Below are positions 48,686 through 61,011 of a DNA stretch of 64,000 nucleotides, one piece after another; position 1 is the first letter of the stretch, and every line of letters starts with the position of its first letter. The stretch is taken from assembly GCA_004123355.1 (NCBI GenBank), contig SCHM01000003.1, forward strand, positions 4,235,058-4,299,057. Direction: 5' to 3'. Made by a program: the position numbers and the translations under genes. Source of the DNA: Amphirosellinia nigrospora (taxonomy: Eukaryota > Ascomycota > Sordariomycetes > Xylariales > Xylariaceae). The notes below the pieces were generated by a model. The model had not been told where the DNA came from, made no database searches, and saw only the letters and a program-made list of their open reading frames with translations.

Positions 48686-51600
48686 ATGGCTACGCGATTC
48701 GACAAGCCTCCTTTCCTTTTGCCGATCGAGGACGTTGCAAGGCAACTGGACTCTGATCTTGAGAGAGGTCTTTCCTCCTCTCAAGTCAGTCAGCTGCACC
48801 AGAAATATCCTCTAAATGAACTGGACGTAGGCGGCGCCATACCGTGGTACAAGATCTTCATTAAGCAGTTACTCAATGCTATGATCCTAGTAGGTTCCCC
48901 CTGATTTACGTCTCACTTCGCCCAGCTGATCGGTAGATAGGTCTTTTCTTTGCTTTGGCGCTAAGCTTCGCCGTTGGTGATTACATAGAAGGTGGTGTCC
49001 TCGCCGCTGTCATCGTCTTAAACGTATCTATTGGCTTCTACCAAGAATATGGCGCTGAGAAAAAGATGGATGCGCTTCGAGCCCTATCCTCTCCTTCAGC
49101 AATGGTTTTGCGCGATGGCAAGACGGAAGTTATAGCGAAGTAAGTCTCTAAATTCGTGATTATCGACCCAGGGATAGTTCCGTATTAAGTAGCGATTAGT
49201 GCCGAAGTCGTACCCGGAGACATTGTCATTCTGAAGATGGGCGATACGGTTCCCGCCGATGTTCGCATATTTGAAGCTATGAATTTGGCGGCTGATGAAC
49301 AGTCACTGACTGGAGAGTCAGTGCCGGTCGAGAAGATCGTGGATTGCCTTGAGGACCCAGAACTTGGTATAGGAGACAGGGTCAATATTGCGTATGGCAC
49401 AACTACTGTCCAAAAAGGGCGTGGTCGTGGTATTGTCATCTCTACTGGTATGGAAACAGAAGTAGGCAAAATTGCTGCTGTAAGTCACAGTCATATCTTA
49501 TCTCTTACATCCCAGCATTAGCCTATATCGGTGTTATGAAAAAGGTCACCAACTCTCCAACACCTTGAGCCTCTTGACTGACGCCACCGTACTAGTCAAC
49601 CGCGAAAAACACCGTAAGGCAGGCCGTTCAATGAACTACAAGAAATACGGAAAACGGCAACCTGTTATTGGTCTGTCCAAGCGCATCTACGACTTCGTTG
49701 GTGGGTTCCTTGGCTTAACTGAGGGGACCCCCTTGCAAATTAAGTTATCGAAACTGGCCTACATCCTCTTTGGTTGCGCTCTCGTCCTGGCGCTTATCGT
49801 CTTCGGTGTTAATAGGTTCGGGAGTTTCGCAAGAAATTGTGATTTACGCTATATTCCACGGCATCGCCATCATTCCAGAATCCCTTGTCGCGTAAGTCGA
49901 ATAATCCCCATTCATAACTAATTTGCACCTGCTAATCCACCTATAGTGTCTTGACTATCACCATGGTTGTTGCCACCACAGTAATGAGGAAAGCCAATGT
50001 AGTCGTTCGCGATCTCTCTGCACTCGAAGCTCTAGGTTGGTGTGACCAATATCTGTCCGACAAGACCGGCACCCTAACTCAGGGTGCTATGATTGTTAGG
50101 AAAGTATGGATACCATCGAACACAATATACACAGTTCAAGATTCAAAGCATCCTAGCAATCCTACAGAAGGACGGGTAACTGTCTCCGAAGATAAAGAGA
50201 ACACCGCCGAGTCTGAAAAGAAACGAGATTTCGACCAAGGTAGTGCTGCCACGCTCAAATTTGATGTTCCAGAAGACAAGCTCCATCCACTGAAGGATGA
50301 AACCGGAACGGAGAAAGAGGCAGACATGACTCCAAAATTAGAGGCCTTCCTACTGTCCGCTGCCCTTTGCAATCTTGCGACAGTAAGACACGAGCCTGAG
50401 CCGAAGGATGACCAGCCTGAATGGCAGGTCACAGGCGAGCCAACAGAAATTGGCCTTGCAGGTATTTGCGCATAGGCTTGAGCGAGGCAAGAAAAGTATA
50501 GAGGCTAAGGGCTGGAAACAAGTTGCTGAATTTCCCTTCGACAGCAATATCAAGCGCATGTCAGTCATATACAACGATCTGGTAGTGACCATAGTATGGT
50601 TTTCACGAAGGGCGCTGTCGAGCGTGTCCTTGATCTGTGCACTGCAGTCGGTGCTGGAGATGATCAGGAACCAATGACCGACGAATACAAGGAAGAAATT
50701 CTCAAGCAAATGGATGCTTTTGCAAGCCAAGGCCAACGAGTTCTTGCCGTTGCATCGCGACCTTGGGAGGGTTTGTATACTAGCGCCAACAACACCGAGG
50801 ATGACAACGAACTACGCCAGCGTGTTGAATCTGGCCTCGCGTTCTTGGGCTTAGCTGGTATTTACGACCCTCCTCGTAGGGAGACCACACCCGCTATCGC
50901 AGAGTGTTCCTATGCAGGGATCCGGGTCCACATGTTGACTGGAGATCACCCGGCCACTGCTGAGGCGATTGCGAAAGAAGTTGGCATCATCCCACGCAAC
51001 CTCAGCGTGCTGAGGGATGATATTGCCAAATCGATTGTGCTTAAGGCGAGTGATTTTGACAAACTCACCGACCTAGAGATCGACGCATTGCCCGAGCTGC
51101 CTCTTGTTATAGCTCGATGTGCTCCTGACACAAAAACCCGCATGGTTGAAGCTTTGCGTCGCCGTGGCCCTTCATGGCTATGACGGGCGATGGAGTGAAT
51201 GATGCGCCGGCCCTCTCACGTGCCGATGTAGGCATCGCTATGGGTTCCGGTTCAGACGTTGCCAAGTCCGCCTCGAAAATCGTACTGACCGACGACAAGT
51301 TCAACTCAATCGTTGCGGCCATTCGAGAAGGTCGCCGCATGTTTGACAACATTCAAAAGTTCATCTTGCACTTGTTGACGTCCAATGTTGGCGAGGTTAT
51401 CCTGTTGATCGCAGGTCTTGGATTCCAAGATGGGGCTGGTTTATCGGTATTTCCGGTCTCCCCTCTCCAAATTCTATGGATCAATTTAGTCACGTCGAGC
51501 TTCCCTGCGTTCGGTCTCGGACGGGAGGCCGCGTCTCGCGAAGTTATGCGTAAGGCACCACACGACAAGCAAAGCGGTGTTTTCACGAGGCAAGTACTAG

Positions 51601-52217
51601 TTGACATGGTTGTGTATGGTACATTGATGGGCGTTTTGACGCTCCTCGACCTTCATCATTATCATATATGGTGCCAATGACGGTCAACTCGGCAGAGATT
51701 GTAACAAAGAATGGTCAGATATTTGTGCACCAGTATTTCGCGCCCGCGCGACTGTTTTCGCGGAGCTCACTTGGCTCATTCTCTTCAGTGCCTGGGAGTT
51801 CAAGGATATTCGACGTTCCATGTTCCGGCTCAATCCTGGATAGCACCAGCCGCTTCCCCTTGTTCAAAGACTTATATGAGAACAAGTTCTTATTTTGGGC
51901 TGTTTGTGATCGGCGCAGTGAGTGTCTTTCCGGTTGTGTACATTCCCGTCCTTAACAGAAAAGTGTTCAAACACACAGCTATAAGCTGGGAATGGGCACT
52001 GGCGATTGGGGCGCTAATCCTCTTTGTAATTGGCATGGAGATTTGGAAGCTCACCAAGCGCCAATTTGGTCTGCTTGAGGATCGTGCTGTTGTCCGTGGA
52101 GCATTCCCTCAGGGTGAAGAGAGTGGTCGGAAGTTCCATCGTACCTTTAGCATGGGTAGTCTTAAGAGTTGGAGGAGTATTAGGAGGAAAGACACGACTG
52201 ATACCAGAGACACGTGA
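48686..52217 (+). CDS. ENA-type (P-IID) Na+/K+-exporting P-type ATPase
   Basis: ATP-driven alkali-cation exporter of the plasma membrane, for sodium and alkaline-pH tolerance. It begins MATRFDKPPFLLPIEDVARQ. Motifs: actuator domain DEQSLTGESVPV (TGES, about 49310); PESLVAVLTITMVVATTV across the intron near 49890-49946, with Ser of PESL as in the ENA class; phosphorylation site SDKTGTLTQG (about 50058); nucleotide-binding MVFTKGAVERVLDLC; MLTGDHPATAEAIAKEVGI; hinge MTGDGVNDAPAL (about 51180); M5-M6 LLTSNVGEVILLIAGLGF and LQILWINLVTSSFPAFGLG; and C-terminal helices with FAELTWLILFSAWEF. Introns include 48890-48940 and 49140-49199. About nine one-base indels interrupt the literal frame, mostly missing bases. 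Confidence 0.88.
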
Positions 52218-52841
52218 GATGTGGAAAAGTCGGGTTAAGAATAGGATAGAAGGCAGTAGTCTTAGGGCAAGGCGTTGAGATATTCAAGCTGAGGTTTCTA
52301 GTCCAGTTGAGTTGGTACGAATAGGAGGTGGTAAAGCATATACACAAGTATGAGAAATGCGTATGGAAGAAACGCACCCATCCACCGGTGCCTAAAACGA
52401 TCACTTCTGTACTAGAAGCAACGATCTAGTATAGCTTGGTACGATACATAGAAAGCCGTGTTATCTCCGTTACTTCTAAATAACTTCGAATTCAATTTGC
52501 ATGCTTTGAGATTTAAGCATCCCACATTGAAATCCTGTTTGTAACTGTAGAGTACCTAGCTAGTGCGAGCCTTTTTACCAGGTAGGTAAAGTTAAACAGG
52601 GGTAGGCTACCCCACTTTACCATCGTGGTAACCCTGTACTAAAAGTATACTTAGGTACCTATCTAATTTACTCTAAGGTGCTGTCACGTCAAGACCGTGT
52701 CCATTTTTGATTCCCCCCAATGACCAAGTCATCCCTATCGCCAACTCAAATACGTTCCTTAAGACGACAACGCTCGAGTCTACTTCAATCCAGCGATTCC
52801 TATTTCAATTACCTTTTTAATAAACAACCTCAGTGACCACA
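52218..52841. other. Intergenic with hairpin
   Basis: This lies between the ATPase and DPM1. A nested inverted repeat GGTAAAGT...ACTTTACC around GGGGTAGGCTACCCC lies at about 52586-52622. The DPM1 promoter is presumably the last 200 bases, which carry C/T-rich tracts. Confidence 0.45.
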
Positions 52842-53656
<815 letters not shown>

Positions 53657-53968
53657 ATGGAGTGGAATTAAGTCACGAAATGCTTTGCGTGGGATTTGCA
53701 TGTCAGGGAAACCAAAAAGGGTTGGTATCAGCTCGATCCGGCGTTGTGGGTGATTTCGTCATTGTGTGAGTGTGTGTGTGTATAGCTTTATGAATTCATA
53801 ATACAGGCTGTTGGCATTACTCTGTGTCCTTGCCATTTTCAACGTTCTTCTACCTCCTAGAGACCCAGACGTTGGTCGACTGAATAGACTACACGCTCTG
53901 CAAAATCTCGTGATGCCCTACCATCCAAGAATCGCCCGATCATTACCTAACATCTCCCATTAAAATGC
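53657..53968. other. Convergent 3' region of DPM1 and SDR genes
   Basis: About 310 bp with a short (GT)n tract at about 53765-53782. No gene. Confidence 0.5.
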
Positions 53969-54949
53969 TCACATATTCCGGCCGCCAGTAACCATGATCG
54001 TCTGGCCCGTCACGTAAGAGAACAACGGGCTAGCTACCGCTAAGATGGCAGAGGCAGCTTCAGAGGGCTGGCCTGGCCTCCGCAGAGGGATGTCGGCATG
54101 TTGCTGCTCGGGCGGGACCTGCTTCGTTCCCTGCGGAATGCCGACATTGATGCGCTCGCCCTTGGGTCCGATGACGAAAGCGCCCTTCTCCTTCGCCTGG
54201 GTGAGACGAGTCTGTATGTGCCCGAACGCAATCGCGTTCGCGCGCACCCCGAAACTCGGACCCCACTCCTTCGCGATCGTCTTGGTCATGCCCGCGACGC
54301 CGGCTTTGGCCATGGCGTAGTTGATCTGGCCCGCGTTGCCGTGGATACCGCTCGTCGAGCTGATGTTGATGATGCAGCGCGGCTCGCCGTCCTTCACGCG
54401 GAAGTACGGCGCCGCGGCCCGGGTGAGTTTGAAGGGCGCTGTGGTATGTAGGTTTACGATCGTGTCCCACTGCTCGTCTTTCATCTTATGAATCACGCCA
54501 TCCCAAGTGTAGCCTGCGTTATTGACGAGAATGTGTAGCTTGCCGCCGCCGAAGTCGGCCGCCTGCTTGATGAGCGACGTCTGGTATGCCGTATCCAGCA
54601 CGTCGCCTGGGACGGCTAGTGCACGGCCCGGCGAAGTCTTGTTGATGCTGTCTGCGACGGCTTGGGCCTTGGCTGTGAGGGTGTAAGTAAGCTGCGTTAC
54701 GCTAGTTTAATGGGACATAAATATCGCAGCCCAATAGTATATGTATGTCTCGGGTTGATGGTATAAAGAATCGTGGATCTTACTAGCGTCAATATCTGAA
54801 ATAATTACTTTCGCGCCCTCATTTGCGAAAAGCCTGGCGGTTTCTGCTCCGATTCCTTGACCGCTGCCCGTGATGATTGCCGTCTGACCGGCCAGCATAC
54901 CCTTCGGGTAGTTTAGCTGAGCCGCAAGTTGAGATACGCGTTCTGACAT
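53969..54949 (-). CDS. Short-chain dehydrogenase/reductase, FabG-like
   Basis: Two exons, 54949-54784 and 54672-53969, with intron 54673-54783, read without any frameshift to 289 residues. The Rossmann start is QTAIITGSGQGIGAETARLF (TGxxxGIG). Then NNAG (LHILVNNAGYTWDGVI), the catalytic Ser region INISSTSGIHGNAGQ, and YAMAKAGV with the Tyr-x3-Lys pair. The C-terminus VTGQTIMVTGGRNM matches 3-oxoacyl-(acyl carrier protein) reductase-type members. An insertion between helices (GAFVIGPKGERINVG ... PEQQHADIPLRRPGQP) is longer than in bacterial FabG. The substrate cannot be predicted. Coding DNA is notably GC-rich and clean, in contrast with the genes to its left. Confidence 0.88.
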
Positions 54950-55515
54950 CTTGAATAGATAATAGGTGTGTTAACAGTCTTCGAATAAAGGTCCGTATAT
55001 TATAGCACTACAAATATCCCCAATCAGCGGAAGATTCCCTTCGTTGGAAATATTATAATCTTAGTCTAGATGTGAAGTGGAGATGAGCTTTGTCTAGTCT
55101 ACTGTAATGAGCTTACCCCAGGTTTTAAACCGTCTAATACCGAGGTTCCCCAGTCGTTAGTCTTACTGTACTACCTAACCCTTTGGCTTACCAAAATGGG
55201 TAATATTATGAAGAGCCAAATTAGGACATGTACTGACAGCTTCTCTTGGCTTACAAAAAGGCTGGTCCGCTGGCCAGTTCATACATATGGAAGTTGAAGT
55301 CTAAATAATTTCATCAAAAAGTGAGTTGAGCTAGTCATATTGAACCCTTGTTAGAAGTTGTCATTCCGGATATAGCAATGATAGGCTCCCAGCTCTTATA
55401 CCAGTGCTTTTATTCTGCAACTATCTAGCACCAAAGACTTGACGACCCTCGGGATGTGTTGCTCACCAAATAGATTAGGCGTAGGTAGATGGTTCCTGTT
55501 AGCTTAGCCCGATGT
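54950..55515. other. SDR upstream region and AT-rich DNA
   Basis: No open frame of note. The sequence grades from the SDR promoter into the decayed repeat that follows. Confidence 0.4.
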
Positions 55516-55680
55516 TGTCACAAGAGCTCAGATAGAGAGCTCGGAAATAGTTCAAGTTGAATAATAAATAACTATGGTCCCAAAGGTGCCATGAAGATCT
55601 AACTTTCTATTCTCTAGGCAGGAGGATTCTGTGCACTTTTATGCTCGAATTTTCTCCCATCTTTCTAAATTATTTTTCGC
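55516..55680 (-). mobile_element. Decayed partial LTR, same family as the solo LTRs at 39 and 41 kb
   Basis: An old fossil in reverse orientation beginning TGTCACAAG. It shares the order of landmarks seen in the inverted solo LTRs (AATAATAAATAACTATGG, CCAAAGG, AGATCT, TTTATGCTC). Only the 3' part of the LTR is recognisable and it is much more diverged than the other two copies, so it is older. Confidence 0.65.
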
Positions 55681-56016
55681 TGTTAAATTAGTCCACACAA
55701 TTTCAAGTTGACCGCTATGGGCTCTGGCATCAAAGAAATTTCATTCAACGGTTAATATTACACAGGAGGGCATATATGCGACTTGGTATATATTGCAATT
55801 ATATCTACGTCCTGCGTTTCGATTTCCGTGCCAGCGGAACTCTTATGTACATAGACTAGAATTTCCTTATAGAATATTCCAATATCATATTTACTGAATA
55901 GGCCGCCGCTTACCAGCACCGTTGTAGTCTAATGATGATTAAGCGCTGTTCATCATGGCGTCTTTCGTGCACATAGGCAAAAGCTTCAAACATCAACTTT
56001 TTACATGAGCAACTCA

Positions 56017-58487
56017 TCATACGTTAAGCGCGGCGTCGTGTGTGTCTCTGTATCCTCGGATCATGAAAGGGTCGGTCCAGTCAACCTTGCCGTCTAGCTC
56101 GGGGTATGCGAAATAACCGTCCCGCGACCGAGATATAAACCAGTCCATGTCGGCTCTGTTGAATCCTATTAGATGAGGATAACTTCCATCCAATAAGTGC
56201 TGTATGGTATCGCGGAAATCTTCCGGGGTTGAGTCTCTAGCGAAAATTACAAGGCGCTCACAAATGCTAGCCCACTTCCAGATATGCTCAGCGTCAAATG
56301 TGCCCTGCATTAATCTAAACTCTAGCGTTTGTGTCGTCTCAAAGCGAGAGAGTGGCCGAGACCGTTTGTTTCCGTGAATTCGCCAACGGACGCAGCCCTG
56401 GCTTAGATTCCCAGAACCCATGGCGGCATTGAGGTCACTTATCGCCGCGTATTGCCAAATGTTACTGAAGAATTGAAGTAGCTTAGGGCGCTGTATAGGG
56501 GGAACATACCTCTGCATTTGGGCTTGGTACGCCTTCATCAATGGTCCCGTAGTCCTGGATAGATATTGAGTATTCCCACTCATCGTAAACACGCAACTGG
56601 CTAAACGGCACGTAGTAGCCATTGGCGAACACCAGACATTGCTAATACGATCCTTCCGATGAAGTTGATACATGCCCGGCTCCATTAGGTGCCAGAGAGT
56701 TGCGATTTTTTTCAGGTGTAGTAGCGTCCAGCCCGCCTGCTGGCCAATATGAATGTGCACGCCCGTCTTTACCTCTGCCATTGGCTTATGGATTCTCAAC
56801 TCTTCCCTGAGCGTCGTACAGGCTGTCCTCACTACAACACTTGAAGTTAGTTATCTCTATCGAAGCTATAATTTGGAGGTTCTTTGGGAGTTCTTTGTTT
56901 GAAAAAGGACATTCCAGGCCTTGAAGTTTGGCAAAACAAAAGAAAATTAGTTTTAAGAATTACTCACGTGCTTGCCGCGTTAGCGGGTTGTCGTAATCTA
57001 GAATGGGAGATACGACTTCAGCGCCGAACCACTTGTACAAATCTGGCGGATCAGCCCACGTAGCTACGGAGTTTGGGATGAAGGGCACGCTGCCGTGCGG
57101 CACTATAATGCTCGAAGTTAGTTACTGCTATTTAAGATGTGAAGTAGGAGGGTTTCGGAAGCTTCTGGGCATCATCGCGTCCCAAAAAGGAAACATTGTA
57201 CTCTGACAATTGCTGAAACGGGAAGAAAATAGTTCCGAGAATTACGCACCTAAGTAGTCATCGGAATCTTGGAAAGGGTCTTGGATTGAGATATCGTCTG
57301 TGCACGACCAGGCGGCATATGTCTTGCTTGCTCCAGGTAGGGGTACTGAAATTGGATCCCGATAATCTTCGCTTGGGGAATAATGCTTCCGTTTTCTTGC
57401 CCTAACAAGTGAGCTTACTGACGCGTACCATTGTTCTACTACCATTTTTCGGCCTGAGGTGGTGGATAGACCCTGTATCATGAAAAAGAGGTTGTCTCGG
57501 CATTGCTTTATAACGTCCTCAGTAGTCAAATACAATTCTATATTGTTGTTCGCGTGGTATTCGACGAACTGGCCTTGTAGAACCTTGACAGCCTCGTTGA
57601 CATTGTAATCATCGCTTTCAACCCCACTATATTATAGTTAGTAGATATTTTGAGCACTGTCTTTAGCTTGCTGATTCTTTAAGGGGCTTGTAGATAGAAC
57701 TTAGTTTGTACTTACTTCCACTGGTACTCTCCAACCCAGTTCAATACGACTTGGTCATTCTGATTGGGATTTTCATATTCTAAGCTGTCCCACATTTCAA
57801 AGTTCTCTCCCTGTACGGCATCCCCTATCGTGAGAGTTAGTGATCCGGTATGGTAGCAAACACCAGTATGGTAGCAAACACCGGTTTGAAGAGAATAAAG
57901 GATGGATAATAAACGCCTTAGACTTACACCAGGTTTCGTCCGTTTTGTGAGCATAAAGACCGCCCGCAAGAAGCTGGTCAATAATCTAGCACTGGAGTCA
58001 GTCATCTCCACTCGTGGTAATAATTACCGAGGGTCTTGAGAGTTTCTAAGAGTTAAAAAAGTAAAATTTGTCGTAATTTGTCGTCTCTAAAACATGTAAA
58101 AAAGGGGAATAAAGGAATTTAGTAACTAACCTTATTTCTCACAGTATATTTGTAAGAAAGGGAATTGTGGTCTTTGTTGATAAGGCGATCTGACAGCCAA
58201 CGTCCGTCATTTGGGTGCGGATCCGGAAAGTTTTCTTGAGCCCTAGCAACAGCGACTAAAAGCTCAAACTCGAACCCCATCGTTGTTGCATTGGGGCCGG
58301 CCTCTGCAGGTGGATTATCGATATCTTGCGCTAATATTTCTTGCCATCCGGTGAAAGGATCATCTCCGTCGTCCTCATCAGAGTCCTCCTCAGATAGTTG
58401 TCCAAAAGATTCGTCTACTTCTTCCTGTTGCTCTTGGCCCTGCGTACTACTGATCTCACTAACAGTGGTGTACTCAACACCGTCCAT
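56017..58487 (-). CDS. Amidoligase-family (COOH-NH2 ligase fold) protein
   Basis: Predicted to join a carboxylate to an amine at the expense of ATP, like other members of the Amidoligase_2 superfamily; the fungal substrate is unknown. Exons 58487-58131, 57985-57928, 57824-57716, 57626-57250, 57102-56968 and 56831-56017 stay in phase throughout and give about 616 residues; an extra 18-nt exon near 58040 is possible. An acidic, disordered N-terminus precedes MGFEFELLVAV, the family's GxExE strand. Then GLYAHKTDETW, WFGAEVVSPILDY (about residue 330), GVHIHIGQQAGWTLL (HxHxG-like metal or nucleotide site) and QTLEFRLMQGTFDAEHIWKW, the TLEFR/GT signature. The ATG at 58487 is closely preceded by an in-frame stop. 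No frameshift is needed. Introns 4 and 5 look like sister copies (see findings). Confidence 0.85.
56832..56967 (-). repeat. Intron 5 of the amidoligase gene, sister of intron 4
   Basis: A 136-bp intron beginning GTGAGTAATTCTTAAAACTA and ending GATAACTAACTTCAAGTGTT followed by GTAG. It matches intron 4 (57103-57249) at both ends, with a more diverged centre. The branch site ACTAAC is shared. Confidence 0.7.
57103..57249 (-). repeat. Intron 4 of the amidoligase gene, sister of intron 5
   Basis: A 147-bp intron beginning GTGCGTAATTCTCGGAACTA and ending AGTAACTAACTTCGAGCATT followed by ATAG. Its similarity to the next intron over roughly 25-30 bases at each end is far beyond the usual splice consensus. 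The 135-nt exon between them does not resemble its neighbours, so only the introns appear copied. Confidence 0.7.
57848..57881. repeat. Short tandem duplication inside intron 2 of the amidoligase gene
   Basis: The 17-base unit GTATGGTAGCAAACACC is present twice in direct tandem, differing at most at the unit edge. It lies within intron 57825-57927 and does not affect coding. Confidence 0.75.
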
Positions 58488-59567
58488 TGGGTCACCTTCA
58501 CCCGGGGGGTCTCGCGTCTATAGGCATGCATGCTCCCCATCTTCTTTGACAGGTGGCTGTATTTTCTGCAATTAAAGAGCTATGTTTATAGCTGAGTTGG
58601 TGTAATTCTTTCAAGTTGGTTCTGAATTCAGACTGGTGTGCAAATTGGGTCTTCTGCAGTTCATAAGGATCATATCTCATGAGACGTTCCTTGGATTTAA
58701 ATATATGCAACACAGGCACTCAATGAAAATTTACGTTCCATCTGGTGCTTTATCATTTGCCTATTGATCACTCCTTTGAGATGCAATTTTCTATGTTGAC
58801 ATTGTTATAATAACTCTTTATTATTTTTGAATGTATATCAGTGGTCAAAGTCTCAAAGAGAGCCTACAATGTCAATATAGTTCAAAGGATGCTCCACTGG
58901 TGCTTGTTAATCACGAATAATTTGTTTAGCTAGGCATATAGCAATCAATTCATTCTATCTTGCCGTCTGAAAGCTGATGTACAACATAAAATAGGAGGAT
59001 TTATCTTTGGCTATCATGGGAACTAGTGCGCTCTCCTGAGACATTTGGTTCACGATGCCATAATAAGTACCACATCACCAACGCTTTCAACACAAGTGTA
59101 GGGCTTGAGTAATTATTGATAACCTAGCTAACTCGGCAGCCGTTCCTCCCAAATTTAGTGATGTTCTTTTTTGAAGATAATGATCCTCCTGTAACTTCAT
59201 TAGGGATGAAGAAGAAGAAAAGATCAAAGGTTCAACTTTAGCACAACGTAGTCTTGTAATTCATCTTCACCTTGAATTTTATTGCCTTTATTCAGCAAGT
59301 AAACAATTACTTACCTCCCTACTTCTTGTTTAAAAGGTTTCAAAGGACTTACTAAGGTATTGATACTTTATCTATGTAAGTTACCTAGGTGGGCCTTAGT
59401 GCGAAGGTCGGCTGGCAGGCAGGTTGCGGCAGGTGGGGCTCAGTCCGGCATCGTCACACCTACCCCTACCTCCCTACCCCCATCCCACTCATCCCAACAC
59501 TCCAACAACCCTTTGTACCTGTCTGCTGTAATGTCTGCTTCTCTTACTTGCTTATTGACATGACTTG
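58488..59567. other. Divergent upstream region of the amidoligase and PCI-like genes
   Basis: About 1.1 kb without a supported gene. A minus-strand frame at 58498-58719 borders the amidoligase start but is cut off from it by a stop. The last 170 bases are C/T-rich (CACACCTACCCCTACCTCCC), typical of a promoter or leader. Confidence 0.4.
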
Positions 59568-60620
59568 ATGATGCGTGGACGCGGAGGCGCTCGAGGCGGC
59601 AGAGCACCCTCTACGCCATGGAGCCGACTGAAGCCTGTGGAGCTCGATCCCCTCGAGTCAATGGGCTTGCCCTCGAAAGGTGACAATAGGTATGTTCCAC
59701 CTCCGCATCCATCATGAACCTGGGCTGTGTTGCTGGCCCGTATTATGAGTCTCTCGGCTATGGAACGAGAGTGAAAATATAAATCAAACCTTCCATCCAT
59801 GCTCGCAAAGATTCTCATCATATGACGCCATCATAGGTTACTGGACTTCAAAACGCAGGAACGCTACTACACCAAAATCGTCGAGCGATACATGACCTTC
59901 TGCTCCGATGCTGGCGAGCGCGACGAACTCCTGCGCCGATTCGCGTCGCTTCATCTAACTTGCACCAACAACGCTGTCGGTCCGTCCGTCCCAGGTAGTT
60001 TCAAGCCTACCGGCCCCACGCAAGACAATTCGAAGGCCCTCACCGATGTGCTCTCGGCGCTGAGGAAGTTACGGGAGGGCATCGTCGCCTCCAAACGCAT
60101 CGATGACTTCGCTATTCAAGCATACCTCTTTTGCATCCGGTTGTCCGTTCTAGTCAAACACTCCGATTCCTACCATCCCGCCATACTTCATCTCCTCCGC
60201 CGTATACAGCCATTTCATAGCATGACCACGGTTGAGCTGAGCGAGGTGACATCCTACCTTGTGCTGGACACAGCTTGTAGGCGGAATAATCTAAGCGAAG
60301 CCTTTGCGCTTCGGCACCGATACCGGCTGAAGGATTCTAAGGTCGATGCCGTACTTGATGCCCTCACTCACGACAACTACGTTGAATTCACACGATTGAA
60401 GCAGAGGGCAGATGGACATCGGGCCAAGCTGCTGGAGTATGCTGAGGAGCCTATGAGGAGGCACTTGTTAAAGTGCTTTGGTAGAACGTATCTTAGCGTG
60501 GATTTGTCCTTCTTGGAGACTTGCGCCAATTCCTCTTGGGCTCGGCTCACTGCCGAAGACGGCGTGGGCTGGGAATTAGATGGGAATAAAGTTGTCATTA
60601 GGAAAGTCAAAGCAAGGTAA
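59568..60620 (+). CDS. PCI-type protein, CSN8/PSMD8/EIF3K-like
   Basis: Two exons, 59568-59689 and 59837-60620, around intron 59690-59836 (GTATGT...TAG), read cleanly to 301 residues. A Gly/Arg-rich head (MMRGRGGARGGRAP) is followed by PVELDPLESMGLPSKGD, LLDFKTQERYYTKIVERYM and DELLRRFASLHL. An all-helical core follows: LRKLREGIVASKRIDDFAIQ, AYLFCIRLSVLVKHSDSYHP, VTSYLVLDTACRRNNLSEAF. It ends in a winged-helix-like part (HLLKCFGRTYLSVDLSFLE, GVGWELDGNKVVIRKVK). I recall relatives annotated as CSN8/PSMD8/EIF3K-family proteins in filamentous fungi. A COP9 or proteasome-lid role is possible but not shown by sequence alone. The RGG head could bind RNA. Confidence 0.7.
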
Positions 60621-61011
60621 CTATTTCGATTATTGATACCCCGTTTGCAGATAATGAGACGACGAGCTTTGGGGCATGCTCGCCGATTAACTGCCCAATT
60701 TATTACTCGTTCCTTTCGAGTCCAGAACATGGTTTTTTACCTATTGGTTATGATTATCTTCTGGCGGTGACTGTAGCTAGGCGTTATATAGTACGCTTTT
60801 CTTGGTCTACTCTCTTTGAAGATCATAGTGAGGCAATATGTACTGTGCATTACTGTTCTACTCTGTTGCAAGCCTACGATTTTATAACCCGGCCGGTAAG
60901 GCTTTCAGAGGGTTGATACCTACACTGGTCATCTAATATCCCATATATTCATAGTATATTGACTCGTGAGTTGGAGCAGGCCTTGTCTCAGCAACAATCT
61001 TGTCGCCAGAG
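60621..61011. other. Convergent intergenic region
   Basis: About 390 bp between the PCI-like gene and the secreted-protein gene, whose 3' ends face each other. Nothing recognised. Confidence 0.5.
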
